Shown here one piece after another: positions 34,050-43,671 of a stretch of DNA of 64,000 bases. The number at the start of each line of letters is the position of its first letter. Within the stretch, counting starts at the first letter, position 1. The position numbers were made by a program, and so were the translations under genes. The stretch is from Nevskia sp. (GTDB lineage Bacteria > Pseudomonadota > Gammaproteobacteria > Nevskiales > Nevskiaceae). Below the pieces are notes generated by a model. The model was not told where the DNA came from. It did no database searches and was given only the letters and a program-made list of their open reading frames with translations. The stretch spans positions 1-64,000 of the forward strand of contig NZ_JAKFUM010000001.1 of assembly GCF_021732705.1 (NCBI RefSeq). Reading direction: 5' to 3'.

Positions 34050-34852
34050 GCCGCGTTGGCAAGCTGATGATGTCGTGGCTCTGCGTGGGTTCATCGTCAT
34101 TCCCGCGCAGGCGGGAATCCATGCCCGACACTCGCGTGGTCGCCCGGCCGCTGGATTCCCTGCGTGGGAATGATGGTGGGAAGGGCGTGGCGACGAGGCC
34201 CCGTGCGCCGCGCGCGCCAGCCGTCGCGGCTGTGTTGGTCGCCGTTTTGGCCACCGCCGGGTGTGCCTCCAAGCCCCCGGAAGCCGAACGCTTCTATCGG
34301 CCGACGATCGCCGCGCCCGAGGCGCGCGCGAAGCCGGCGGCGCGGCTGCTGGTGGAGCCGTTCGAAGCGCGCGGCATTTACAGCGACCGCGCGCTGGTCA
34401 TCCGGGACGCCGGCGGCGCGTATCGGCAGGCGATCGGCCGCAGCTGGGTCGAGCCGCCGTCGCTGCTGCTCGGCACGGCGCTGGTCGATTGCCTGCGCGC
34501 GGCCTATGGCGCGGATGCCGCGTTCCTGCCGCAGGCACGGGTCGATGCCGATGTGACGATCCGCTCGACGCTCAAGCGCTTCGAGCGCGTAAAGGGCGAG
34601 GGTGCTTCCGGCGACACGGCGCTTCTGATGGTCGATTTCGTCGTCACCGCGCGCGGCGGCGCTTTGCTGGGCACGCTCGAATTTTCGGACAGCACGCCGG
34701 TGGCCAGCGGTTCGGCCGAGTACGTCGCCGCGCAGTCGCAGCTGCTCACGCGCGCAAGCGTCGCGCTGCTCGCGCTGCTGGATCGTCGTCTGCCGGAGGT
34801 GAGGTCTGTCGTGAAGCCTGACGTGCAGCCTGGCGCTCCGAATCCCCGCTGA
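34046..34852 (+). CDS. ABC-type transport auxiliary lipoprotein (PqiC/DUF330-like) with repeat inserted near its start
   Basis: 268 residues from ATG 34046. The mature part (from about residue 72, CASKPPEAERFY) matches outer-membrane auxiliary lipoproteins of MCE transporters, with PAARLLVEPFEARGIYSDRA and ALVIRDAGGAYRQ typical. The hydrophobic signal and lipobox (LATAGC) lie unusually far from the start. The preceding residues 18-45 are encoded by a dispersed inverted repeat (34096-34175). The working start may instead be GTG 34187, which has GGGAAGG just before it and gives a normal-sized signal peptide. If only the ATG were used, export would depend on an internal signal. Confidence 0.8.
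   Translation: MSRVGKLMMSWLCVGSSSFPRRRESMPDTRVVARPLDSLRGNDGGKGVATRPRAPRAPAVAAVLVAVLATAGCASKPPEAERFYRPTIAAPEARAKPAARLLVEPFEARGIYSDRALVIRDAGGAYRQAIGRSWVEPPSLLLGTALVDCLRAAYGADAAFLPQARVDADVTIRSTLKRFERVKGEGASGDTALLMVDFVVTARGGALLGTLEFSDSTPVASGSAEYVAAQSQLLTRASVALLALLDRRLPEVRSVVKPDVQPGAPNPR
34096..34175. repeat. Dispersed REP-like inverted repeat inside a lipoprotein gene
   Basis: Two partly mirrored arms are visible: GTCATTCCCGCGCAGGCGGG and AATCCA on the left, then TGGATTCCC (34152-34160) and GTGGGAATGATGG on the right. In protein this reads SFPRRRES...DSLRGNDG, a well-known translation of a repeat scattered through many proteobacterial genomes. Here it keeps the reading frame open. Its length and position show it entered between the original start codon and the lipoprotein signal sequence. 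Confidence 0.75.
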
Positions 34853-34855
34853 CCC

Positions 34856-35455
34856 TTGGCCCGTCGCGATCAGATCGGCCTGTTTCCGGACCTGCCGCCG
34901 CCGCCGAAACCCGGCGGGCGGCGCGCGCGCTATTTCTTCGCGCTGTGGCCGGATGACACGGTGCGGCGGCGGCTGGCATCCGCCGCGGCGCAGCTGCCCA
35001 TCGGCGAAGGCCCGGCGGCGTACCGGATCAAGCCGGATCGCCTGCACCTGACCTTGGCCTGGCTCGGCGAGTTGAGCCGCGCACAGGTCGAGGCGGCGAA
35101 GCTGGCGGCGGAAGACGTGCGCGGCCGGCAGTTCCTGCTCAGGCTCGACCGGCTCGATCACTTCGCGCAGGCCGGCGTGCTGTGGATCGGCCCGTCGAGC
35201 CTGCCGCCGGAACTGGCGCGGCTGAAGGCGGAGCTGGACCGCGAACTGCTGCGCTACGGCCTGCCGGTGGCCGAAGAGCCGTTCGTGCCGCATGTCAGCT
35301 GTCAGCGCAATGTCCGTGCGCCGGTCGTGGCGGCCCGGCCGTCGGTGTACTGGCCGGCGCTGGAATTCGTGCTGCTGCGCTCGGCGCGCAGCGCCAGTGG
35401 GCGGGCGGACGGCTACCGCGTGGTCAAGCGCTGGCCGCTGGGCGACACCGGCTGA
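34856..35455 (+). CDS. thpR: RNA 2',3'-cyclic phosphodiesterase (2H family)
   Basis: 199 residues from TTG 34856. The two catalytic motifs of 2H phosphoesterases are HLTL in DRLHLTLAWLG (near residue 62) and HVSC in FVPHVSCQRN (near 145). The second motif has Ser in place of the usual Thr, a tolerated variant. The residues RARYFFALWPDD form the family N-terminus. The family opens 2',3'-cyclic phosphates or ligates tRNA halves in vitro. Its natural role is unclear. It lies four bases after the lipoprotein gene. Confidence 0.85.
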   Translation: MARRDQIGLFPDLPPPPKPGGRRARYFFALWPDDTVRRRLASAAAQLPIGEGPAAYRIKPDRLHLTLAWLGELSRAQVEAAKLAAEDVRGRQFLLRLDRLDHFAQAGVLWIGPSSLPPELARLKAELDRELLRYGLPVAEEPFVPHVSCQRNVRAPVVAARPSVYWPALEFVLLRSARSASGRADGYRVVKRWPLGDTG

Positions 35456-35458
35456 GGA

Positions 35459-36820
35459 TCAGGGCGTTGCCGCGTTGCGGCGCTCGATGACCTCGAGCAC
35501 ACCGTCGAACGCCCAGCGCAGCGCCCAGGCTTTCTGGTCCCAGGGCTTGCGCTGCTCGGCATTGCGCGAGCCTTCGCGCAGCGCGGCACGGGTGGCGCTG
35601 CAGGCACTGACCTTGCGGTCGATGCCGTCGACCGCGCCTTCGTAGATTCGGTAGCAGGCTTCGATGCTGCCGTCGTTGTACAGCGGCGAGCCAATGTCGA
35701 TCGCCGATTCGATCTCGTCCTTGATCGTCGCCAGATCGTCGTCGCTGCAGTCATCGAGCAGCGACAGCGCATGGCGCGGCTGGCGCGGGTCCGTCGCGGC
35801 GGGCTTGGCGGGCGTGGCGGCGGCATTGCGGCGCTGGATCAGCTCGATCAGGCCGTCGAAGGCGTCGCGCATCGCCCAGGCCTTGCCGTCCCAGTCTTCG
35901 AGCTGATCGGCCTTGCCGACACCATCGAGCAGCGCACGCTTCGGGCCCGGGCAGGCCTTGATCCGCTTGTCGGCGTCGAGCGCTGCGGCCGCGTAGATCC
36001 GGTAGCAGGCCTCGATGTTGCCCTTGTTGTAGAGCGGCGCGCCGGTACGGATGGCACGGTCGATCAGGTTGAGCACGGCCTTTTGTTCCGGCTCGGCGCA
36101 ATCGTCGAGCAGGCTGTCGGCGTGCTTCGGCACCTCGCGTCCGGACGCGCCCCAGCCGACGAATTCCGCCAGCGCCACGCCCTGTTCGTTCGCGAGCAGC
36201 GGCTTCAGCACGTCGATCGGCACGGCGAAATTGAGGTTCTGGCCGCCGTTGACCACGAGCGTGGAGATGCCGATGACTTCGCCGGCATCGTTGAACAGCG
36301 GGCCGCCGGACGATCCGGGCGAGATCGGCGCGGAAATCTGCAGATAGACCTGCTTGCGCTGCTCCAGCGTGCGGATGGCGCTGACCAGACCATCGGACAC
36401 GGTGTTGCCGAAGCCCAGCGGGTGGCCGATCGCCACGACATGCTGGCCCGGCTTCGCGGCGGCCGACTGGCCCAGCGGCAGCGGCTTCAGCGCGAGATCG
36501 GCCACGCGCAGCAGCGCCAGATCGTGGCTCGCGTCGTAGGCCAGCACCTCGACCTTGCCGCGGCTGGTGCCGTCGGCGGTGACGATGGTGGCTTCCTTCG
36601 CGCCGCGCACGACGTGGGCGTTGGTGACGATGCGCCCGCCGTCGGCCACGGCAAACCCGGTACCGACGCCATTCGCGACCTTGATCTGCACGATCGACGG
36701 GATCGCGATCTCGGCGATCTGCGCCGGGGACAGAACGTTGGCGGCAGCAACGGGCGGCGGCGGCAGCGACAGGCCAGCGGCAATCACGGCAGCGAGCAGG
36801 ATTTTCGTCATCCGGGACAT
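35459..36820 (-). CDS. Exported trypsin-like (S1C) serine protease with two C-terminal Cys repeats
   Basis: 453 residues from ATG 36820. A signal peptide is about 1-26 (ending PVAAA). The protease domain is about 30-225: His in VTNAHVV, Asp in SHDLALLRV and Ser in SPGSSGGPLFN. No PDZ domain follows. Instead two ~100-residue repeats (about 232-335 and 347-450) share LLDDC, IxxGxPLYNxGxIEACYRIY, a third Cys and WAMRDAFDG/WALRWAFDG. The repeats probably bind a partner or recognise substrate, but this is inference. The gene is convergent with thpR, with only three bases between stops. Confidence 0.85.
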   Translation of the reverse strand: MSRMTKILLAAVIAAGLSLPPPPVAAANVLSPAQIAEIAIPSIVQIKVANGVGTGFAVADGGRIVTNAHVVRGAKEATIVTADGTSRGKVEVLAYDASHDLALLRVADLALKPLPLGQSAAAKPGQHVVAIGHPLGFGNTVSDGLVSAIRTLEQRKQVYLQISAPISPGSSGGPLFNDAGEVIGISTLVVNGGQNLNFAVPIDVLKPLLANEQGVALAEFVGWGASGREVPKHADSLLDDCAEPEQKAVLNLIDRAIRTGAPLYNKGNIEACYRIYAAAALDADKRIKACPGPKRALLDGVGKADQLEDWDGKAWAMRDAFDGLIELIQRRNAAATPAKPAATDPRQPRHALSLLDDCSDDDLATIKDEIESAIDIGSPLYNDGSIEACYRIYEGAVDGIDRKVSACSATRAALREGSRNAEQRKPWDQKAWALRWAFDGVLEVIERRNAATP

Positions 36821-36900
36821 CTCGATCGACAGGCGGACAGTGAGCGCTAGAGTGCCACGACGCCGCGCCGCCTCGCGGTGTTGCGAACGGCTCCCCCGTC

Positions 36901-36950
36901 GCTCGGAGGCGCTCGGATGCACTCGGATGCACTCGGATGCGCTCGGGGCT
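36901..36950. repeat. Five tandem 10-bp units
   Basis: Five adjoining decamers follow the pattern (G/A)CTCGGATGC. The middle three (36911-36940) differ only in their first base, while the first and last units are degenerate. The array lies 81-130 bp upstream of the protease start in the divergent intergenic region. It could vary in copy number, but no function is evident. Confidence 0.75.
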
Positions 36951-37085
36951 CGAGCGGCCGGCACGGCCTTGCTCGGTGTCAAGCGGTAGCCTGCGGTGGC
37001 CGTGAAACACTCACGCCGCGTCGAACACACGCACCGCGCGGTGTTCGTGCTGGACCTTCCCGGTCGCCCTCGAACCCGGTGCCCC

Positions 37086-38505
37086 ATGCTCATGACCCGC
37101 ATCCTTCGCTACCGCGGCCCGGTGTTCGCTGTCGCGATCGCCTCGACCTTCGCACTCGCCAGCCCGGCGGGCCTCGCCGCCATCGGCACGCCGCTGGGTC
37201 CGGAGTTTCGAGTGCCGAGCCGTCCCTCCGAGGACGGCTTTCCGTTTGAGAGCCACGTGGCGGTGGTCGCGGACGGCCGTCAGGTGGTCACGTGGTCGGC
37301 CCTGTCGCGCAATGACGTCGGCGGTGGTCGCAGCTACAACATCTTCGGCCGGGTCTTCGCGGCCGACGGCACGCCGCTCGGCGCCGAGTTCAAGGTCAAT
37401 GATCGCGACGCGAACGCCGAAGGCTCGCCGAAAGTGGTCACCGCGCCCGATGGCGGCTTCACCGTCGCCTGGATCGACAACGGCCCCGGCTTCCGGAACC
37501 GGAGCATCCAGGCGCGCCGGTTCGCACCGGACGGCGCGCCGCGCGGCCTTCAGTTCCCGGTCAGTGCGGCGGCATCTCCCGATGCGGTGCTGAGTTCGCT
37601 GAGCCTCGCCAGCAATCGCGGTGGCGCCATCGTGGTTGGTCTGGGAAAGCGCCATCTTCTCGGGGCTTCCCAATGACGCGGCCCGTTCGTGGACCACGTC
37701 GTTTCACGCCCGGCAGATCGATTCGAGCGGCCGCGTCGGCCCGACGGAGAGGATCGTCGGCGGGCGCACGGGCTTCGACCTGCAACCCATCCCGGTGGTC
37801 GCGACCCCGGCCTTGTCGACCGGCTCGGCAGGCCCTGCGGTCGCGATGGACGATGCCGGCGATTTCGTCGTCGCCTGGGCCGGCAGCACGTCGGCGGGCG
37901 TGATCGGCGGCTTGTACGGGGCGATTCCGGGCACGGGTGCCACGGTGCGATCGGTCCTGTTCCGGCGCGTGACCGCGGCGGGCCGTGCCGATCCATTGCC
38001 GACGGTGGTCGAACGCGTGGTGTTGCCGGACCGTTACGACCGGGCGGGCGAAGTCGCGAACGACGTGCAGCCCGCCGTGGCGATGGAACCGGATGGCGAT
38101 TTCGCGATCGCCTATCGCAGCGGCGAGGCGCCGCAGGCGCTGGTGGCCCGTCGCTATTCGGCGCTTGGTCGCCCGCTTGGCGACGCGCTGCCGGTCAGCC
38201 CGTTCGGCCGTTCGATCGGGCTGGCTCTGACCGCGACCGGCCAGATGACGGTGACCTGGGACGGGCAGAGCCCGCAGACGCCGGCAGACGGCATCGATGT
38301 CTTCGCGCGCGTCTTCGGAGCCGACGACGCGCCGTTGACCGCGGCCCTCCGGGTCAACGCCACGGTGGCAGGCGAGCAGTCCGCGCCGAGCCTCGCGGTC
38401 GATGCCAGCGGCGACTTCACCGTCACCTGGACCACGATCATCCCCAGCGGCTCGCCCGGCCTGTTCATGCCGGACGTGCTCGCCCGGCGCTACCGAGGCC
38501 ACTGA
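37086..38505 (+). pseudogene. Secreted repeat protein interrupted by a frameshift
   Basis: A signal peptide (about residues 1-32) begins at ATG 37086. The frame carries repeats of the type AAD-G-PLG-EF-VND and G-F-VAWID. It stops at 37676 with a non-homologous tail, while the next frame (37621-38505) continues the same repeat pattern (AMDDAGDFVVAWAG, VARRYSALGRPLG, AVDASGDFTVTWTT). Removing one base near 37636 would restore GGAIVVVWES and one protein of about 470 residues. It may be a real lesion or a sequencing error. The repeats resemble beta-propeller-like modules common in secreted proteins of unknown function. Confidence 0.75.
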
Positions 38506-38675
38506 CGCGCGACCGCGCGGGGGCAGCGCGCGGGCCATGCGCCGCCGTTTCGCAAGCCGGGATTGACCGTCGGCAATCGACGGCGCGGGCTCCGGGGGCA
38601 CTGGCATACTCGCGCCATCAGGCGGCACCGCGTGGCCCTTTGCGGCTGCGCAAGACCGCGACCGAGGAGACAGCC

Positions 38676-41600
38676 ATGAAGGCCCCACAAGAATCGGGCC
38701 TCGACCGCGCGCAGGAAGACCTGCTGGCGCGACTCGATGCCGTTGTATCGCAGCATGAGGCAAGCAACACCGCGGCGGACGCCGCCTTCCGCAGCTTCCT
38801 TCGCCGGTACTACGAGACCGCCGCGACGGAATCGCTGACCCAGCGCGATGACGCGGCGCTCGTTGCCACCGCCCGCCAGCACTGGCTGCTGGCGCAGCAG
38901 CGCAGCGCCGAGCAGTTCTGCCTGCGAATCACGCCGCCGGCTCCGGGCAGCGCGCTGGCGACGCTTGAAACCGTCGTCGCCGACCAGCCGTTCCTGGTCG
39001 ATTCGCTGAGCCTCGCGATTCGTGCGGCCGGGGCTTCGATCGACTGGAGCGTGCATCCCGTGCTGCGCCTGGCGCGACGGCCGGACGGCACGCTCGTCGG
39101 ACTCGCCGAGCGCGACGATGAGCCCGGTTCGGCGGTCGAATCCTTGATTCATCTGGAGTTCGAGGCCCTGCCGTCGGCCGAGGCCTACGCCCGGCTCGAA
39201 GCCGATTGCCGCACCGTGCTGGCCGACGTCAAGCGGGTGGTCGACGACTATCCGGCGGCGCTGGCGCGGGTGCGCAATCTGATCGACAGCCTGCAGACCG
39301 TGCCCGCTGGCGCGAATGCCGCGGACTTCGACGAGGCGCGCGCGTTTCTCGACTACCTGCACGACCACCATTTCACGTTCTTCGGCGTCATCGAAAGCCT
39401 GGCCGAGCGCAGCGACGATGGCCGCACGCGGTTCCGGACCGACGACGCCTCCGGCCTCGGATTGTTGCGCGTCGGCAGCGACTGGGCGGCGCAGGAACTG
39501 ATCGCGCCGGTGGCCGAACTCGACAAGTACGCGGATTCGACCCGCGTCGTCGTCGTCACCAAGGCCAACCTGCGCTCGACCATCCACCGCGCCGAACTGC
39601 TCGACGCGGTCTCCGTGAAGCGCTTCGGGCCGGACGGCCAGCTGGCCGGCACCGTGCGGCTGATCGGTCTGTTCTCGTCCGAGGTCTACATCGACCGGCC
39701 GCGCCACATCCCGCTGATCCGGCGCAAGGCCGAGTACGTCATGACGCGCTCGCGGCTCGCCGAGAACTCGCACTCCGGCAAGAACCTGCGCGACATCCTG
39801 CACACGCTGCCGCGCGACGAGCTGTTCCAGTCGAACGAGGAAGAGCTGTTCCGGCTGTGCATGGGCATCCGCAGCCTGCGGGATCGCCACGGCCTGCGCC
39901 TGTTCATGCGTCGCGACCGCTACGGCCGCTTCTACTCGTTCCTGGTCTATCTGCCGCGCGAGCGCTACTCGCGCGAACTGCGCGACGAGGTCGGCAGCAC
40001 GCTGCTGACCCTGTGCGGCGGCACGTCGCTCGATCGCACCGTCGAATTCCTGCGTGGCGACCTGACCCGCGTGCAGTTCATCGTCCGTACCGCACCGGGC
40101 ACCCAGCTGAGCCTGACCGCCGGCGAGATCGAACGCGTGCTGTTCGTCGCGACGCGCACCTGGCGCGATCAGTTGCGCGACCTGCTGCGCGACGACGCGA
40201 CCCGCGCTGCGCGCTTCGCCGATGCCTTCCCGCTGTCGTATGCCGAAGTCGCGAGTCCGGCGGAAGCGGCGGCCGATGTCGCCGATCTGGCGGGCCTGAG
40301 TGCCGATCAGCCGCTGGCGGCGCGGCTCATCGTCAGCGCACCGGAGCAGGGTCCGGCCCGGGCCGTCGGCCTGAAGCTGTTCGCCCACGGCACGCCGGTG
40401 GCCCTGTCCGACGTGCTGCCGACGCTCGAGAACTTCGGCCTGCGCGTCACCCGTCAGGATCCGGCCGAGGTCCGTCCGCGCGATGGCGGCAGCCTGTGGG
40501 TGCAGCAGTTCGATGTCAGCCATGCCGGATGCCCGCTGCTGCCGGACGCGCAGCGCGAGTACTTCGAGGCGGCGTTTCTCGCGGTCTGGCGCGGCGAGGT
40601 CGAGAACGACGGTCTGAACCGCCTGGTGCTGGGCGCCGGCCTGTCGTCGCGTCAGGTGACGATGCTGCGCGCGCTGTGCAAATACCTGCTGCAGACCGGC
40701 CTGCCGTACAGCCAGCCGTACATCGAAACGCTGCTCGGCGAGCATGCCGACATCGCCCGCCTGCTGGTACAGGCGTTCGAGACGCGCTTCGATCCGCTGC
40801 TTGACGCGCCGGTGCGCGCGGCAGCGGCGGCCCGGGTCGGGCAGGCGCTCGACGCCGCGCTCGATCAGGTCGCGAGTCTCGATGCCGACCGCGTGCTGCG
40901 CGCGTTCGTCTCGGTGATTCGCGCCGCCCTGCGCACCAATGCCTGGCAGCGCGAAGCCGATGGCACGGTCAAGAACCGCCTCAGCCTGAAGCTCGATCCG
41001 TCGAAGATTCCGGAACTGCCGCTGCCGCGTCCGATGTTCGAGATCTGGGTCTACTCGCCGGACGTCGAAGGCGTGCACTTGCGCGGCGGCCGGGTTGCCC
41101 GCGGCGGTCTGCGCTGGTCCGATCGCCGGCAGGACTTCCGCACCGAAGTGCTCGGCCTGATGAAGGCGCAGCAGGTCAAGAACACGGTGATCGTGCCGGT
41201 CGGCGCGAAAGGCGGCTTCGTGGTCAAGAAGCCGGTCGACAGCAGCAATCGCGAAGCCTGGATGGCGCAGGGCGTGGCCTGCTACAAGACCTTCCTGCGC
41301 GGCCTGCTCGACCTGACCGACAACCGCATCGGTACCGAGATCGTGCCGCCGGCCCACACCGTGCGCTACGACGAAGACGATGCCTATCTCGTCGTCGCCG
41401 CCGACAAGGGCACGGCGACGTTTTCCGACTACGCCAACGGCATCTCGGCCGAGTACGGCTTCTGGCTCGGCGATGCATTCGCCAGCGGCGGCAGCGCCGG
41501 CTACGACCACAAGAAGATGGGCATCACCGCGCGCGGCGCCTGGGAATCGGTCAAGCGCCATTTCCGCGAGATCGAGCGCGCCGGCGCGCCGGGCATCGAC

Positions 41601-43517
41601 ATCCAGACCGAGCCGTTCACCGCCGTCGGCATCGGCGACATGAGCGGCGATGTCTTCGGCAACGGCATGCTGCTGTCGCCGACGATGCGCCTGCTGGCCG
41701 CGTTCGATCACCGCCACATCTTCCTCGATCCGAATCCGGATCCGGCTGCGAGTCTCGCCGAGCGTCAGCGGCTGTTCGCGCTGCCGCGCTCGTCGTGGCA
41801 GGACTACGACGCCACACTGATCTCTCCTGGCGGCGGCGTGTTTCCGCGCTCGGCCAAGACGATCGTGCTGTCGCCGGAAGTGCGGGCCGCGCTCGACATC
41901 CACGCCGAGGCGCTGACGCCGAACGCGCTGATGAAGGCGATCCTGACCGCGCCGGTCGATCTGCTGTGGAACGGCGGCATCGGCACCTACGTCAAGGCCA
42001 GCTACCAGAACAACGCCGAAGTCGGCGACCGCGCCAACGATGCGATCCGCGTCAGCGGCCGCGAACTGCGCTGCAAGGTGATCGGCGAGGGCGGCAACCT
42101 CGGCTGCACCCAGGCCGGGCGCATCGAGTACGCCCAGATCGGGGCCGGCGGGGCTGGCGGCCGAATCAACACCGATGCCATCGACAACTCGGCCGGCGTG
42201 CACACGTCCGACCGCGAGGTGAACATCAAGATCGCGCTGAGCGAGCTGACCACCGCCGGCGAGCTGAGCCGCGAGCAGCGCGACCCGCTGCTGGCCGCGA
42301 TGACCGACGACATCGCCCGTTTCGTGCTGCGCGACAACTACGTGCAGTCGCAGGCGATCAGCCTGCTGCATCAGAACGCGCCAGCCCGGCTCGACGACCA
42401 CGGCGAGCTGATGCGGATGCTCGAACGCGAAGGCCTGCTGAACCGCGCGCTCGAAGGCCTGCCGGACGAGGACGAGATCAAGCGTCGCCGCACGCTCGGT
42501 GCCGGCCTGACCCGGCCGGAGTTGGCGGTGCTGATCGCTTACTCGAAGATCTCGCTGTACGACGCGATCCTGGCCTCGACCGTGCCGGACGATCCGTTCT
42601 TCGTGCGCGACCTGCTGGCGAACTTTCCGCCGCTGCTGGTCGCGCGCTACCGCGACCTGCTGAGCCGGCATCGGCTGAAGCGCGAGATCATCGCGACGAT
42701 CCTGTCGAACGCGCTGGTCAACCGCATGGGCGCCGGCTTCGCGCAACTGTGGGCGGACGATCACGGCCTGACCCGCGCCGAAGTGCTGAAGGCCTACGCG
42801 ACGGCGCACCAGATCATCGATGGCGATGCCTGGTGGCAGGCGATCGAGGCGCTCGACAATCAGGCGCCGGCGGCGCTGCAGCTCAGGCTGATGAATCTGC
42901 CGATCGGCCTGCTGAAGCATTTCACCGGCTGGTTGGCCGGCTCGCGCTGGGCGGCGCAGCCGGTGCAGGCGGCCGTCGAGCGCTTCACCGCGCCGCTGGC
43001 CGAGCTGATGACCCTGCTGCCGGGCCTGCTGCCGCCGGCTTACCGCGACGACTGGGACCGCGCCGAAGCCGCGATGCAGGCCGATGGCGTGCCGGCGGCG
43101 TTGTCGCAGCGGCTCGCCAACTCCCGCGTGCTCGGCGGCGCGCTGGACATCAGCGAACTGGCCGAGGCCGCCGGCTGCGGTCTGGCGCAGACGGCGGCGG
43201 TCTATTTCCGCATCGGCGAGCGGTTCCGGCTGCTGTGGCTGTTCGCGGCCATCAACGATCTGCCGACGACCGGCAAGTGGCAGTCGCTGTCGAGAGTCAA
43301 TCTGCGTGACGACGCCTGGCACATTCATCGACAGATGACGGCGGCCGCGCTGGCATTTCCGGGCGCCGATCCCGATGTCCGCATCGACGGCTGGATCGCT
43401 TCGCGTGAACGCGCTGTCAACGTCGCGCAGGGACGCCTCGCGGAACTGCAGGCCGCCGGCACGCGCGACTTCGCCGGCCTTGCCGTCGCCATCCGGGAGA
43501 TAGGCAATTTGATCTAG
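38676..43517 (+). CDS. gdhB: NAD-dependent glutamate dehydrogenase, large (GDH180) class
   Basis: 1,613 residues. Deaminates glutamate to 2-oxoglutarate with NAD. The length and domain order match the ~180-kDa class: an N-terminal regulatory half (ACT-like segments within about 90-700), then the catalytic core with RVARGGLRWSDRRQDFRTEV and MKAQQVKNTVIVPVGAKGGF (about 808-850). Next comes VGIGDMSGDVFGNGMLLSPT (about 985-1005) for NAD binding, GEGGNLGCTQAGRIEYA (about 1138) and a long helical C-terminal region. GAGACAG precedes ATG 38676 as ribosome-binding site. The gene stands alone and feeds amino-acid carbon into the TCA cycle. Confidence 0.95.
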   Translation: MKAPQESGLDRAQEDLLARLDAVVSQHEASNTAADAAFRSFLRRYYETAATESLTQRDDAALVATARQHWLLAQQRSAEQFCLRITPPAPGSALATLETVVADQPFLVDSLSLAIRAAGASIDWSVHPVLRLARRPDGTLVGLAERDDEPGSAVESLIHLEFEALPSAEAYARLEADCRTVLADVKRVVDDYPAALARVRNLIDSLQTVPAGANAADFDEARAFLDYLHDHHFTFFGVIESLAERSDDGRTRFRTDDASGLGLLRVGSDWAAQELIAPVAELDKYADSTRVVVVTKANLRSTIHRAELLDAVSVKRFGPDGQLAGTVRLIGLFSSEVYIDRPRHIPLIRRKAEYVMTRSRLAENSHSGKNLRDILHTLPRDELFQSNEEELFRLCMGIRSLRDRHGLRLFMRRDRYGRFYSFLVYLPRERYSRELRDEVGSTLLTLCGGTSLDRTVEFLRGDLTRVQFIVRTAPGTQLSLTAGEIERVLFVATRTWRDQLRDLLRDDATRAARFADAFPLSYAEVASPAEAAADVADLAGLSADQPLAARLIVSAPEQGPARAVGLKLFAHGTPVALSDVLPTLENFGLRVTRQDPAEVRPRDGGSLWVQQFDVSHAGCPLLPDAQREYFEAAFLAVWRGEVENDGLNRLVLGAGLSSRQVTMLRALCKYLLQTGLPYSQPYIETLLGEHADIARLLVQAFETRFDPLLDAPVRAAAAARVGQALDAALDQVASLDADRVLRAFVSVIRAALRTNAWQREADGTVKNRLSLKLDPSKIPELPLPRPMFEIWVYSPDVEGVHLRGGRVARGGLRWSDRRQDFRTEVLGLMKAQQVKNTVIVPVGAKGGFVVKKPVDSSNREAWMAQGVACYKTFLRGLLDLTDNRIGTEIVPPAHTVRYDEDDAYLVVAADKGTATFSDYANGISAEYGFWLGDAFASGGSAGYDHKKMGITARGAWESVKRHFREIERAGAPGIDIQTEPFTAVGIGDMSGDVFGNGMLLSPTMRLLAAFDHRHIFLDPNPDPAASLAERQRLFALPRSSWQDYDATLISPGGGVFPRSAKTIVLSPEVRAALDIHAEALTPNALMKAILTAPVDLLWNGGIGTYVKASYQNNAEVGDRANDAIRVSGRELRCKVIGEGGNLGCTQAGRIEYAQIGAGGAGGRINTDAIDNSAGVHTSDREVNIKIALSELTTAGELSREQRDPLLAAMTDDIARFVLRDNYVQSQAISLLHQNAPARLDDHGELMRMLEREGLLNRALEGLPDEDEIKRRRTLGAGLTRPELAVLIAYSKISLYDAILASTVPDDPFFVRDLLANFPPLLVARYRDLLSRHRLKREIIATILSNALVNRMGAGFAQLWADDHGLTRAEVLKAYATAHQIIDGDAWWQAIEALDNQAPAALQLRLMNLPIGLLKHFTGWLAGSRWAAQPVQAAVERFTAPLAELMTLLPGLLPPAYRDDWDRAEAAMQADGVPAALSQRLANSRVLGGALDISELAEAAGCGLAQTAAVYFRIGERFRLLWLFAAINDLPTTGKWQSLSRVNLRDDAWHIHRQMTAAALAFPGADPDVRIDGWIASRERAVNVAQGRLAELQAAGTRDFAGLAVAIREIGNLI

Positions 43518-43671
43518 GGACGGCCTGAGGCATCTCAATGACGCCTCGTTCAGTGAACACCCAGACTCCGATCTTGTTTACACGTCCGGTCGATGGTCGA
43601 GCCCGGACGCCACCCTTGCGTCATCGCTGGCGGCCGCCATTCGTGGCTGCCGGCGAACTTGGAGATGACTG

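Noticed and set aside
38490-43538. An open frame of 1,682 codons antisense to the glutamate dehydrogenase gene
   Set aside because: It mirrors the codon-position G+C bias of the real gene, has no family resemblance and is dominated by Arg, Gln, Ala and His. Such long shadows are expected in high-GC genomes.
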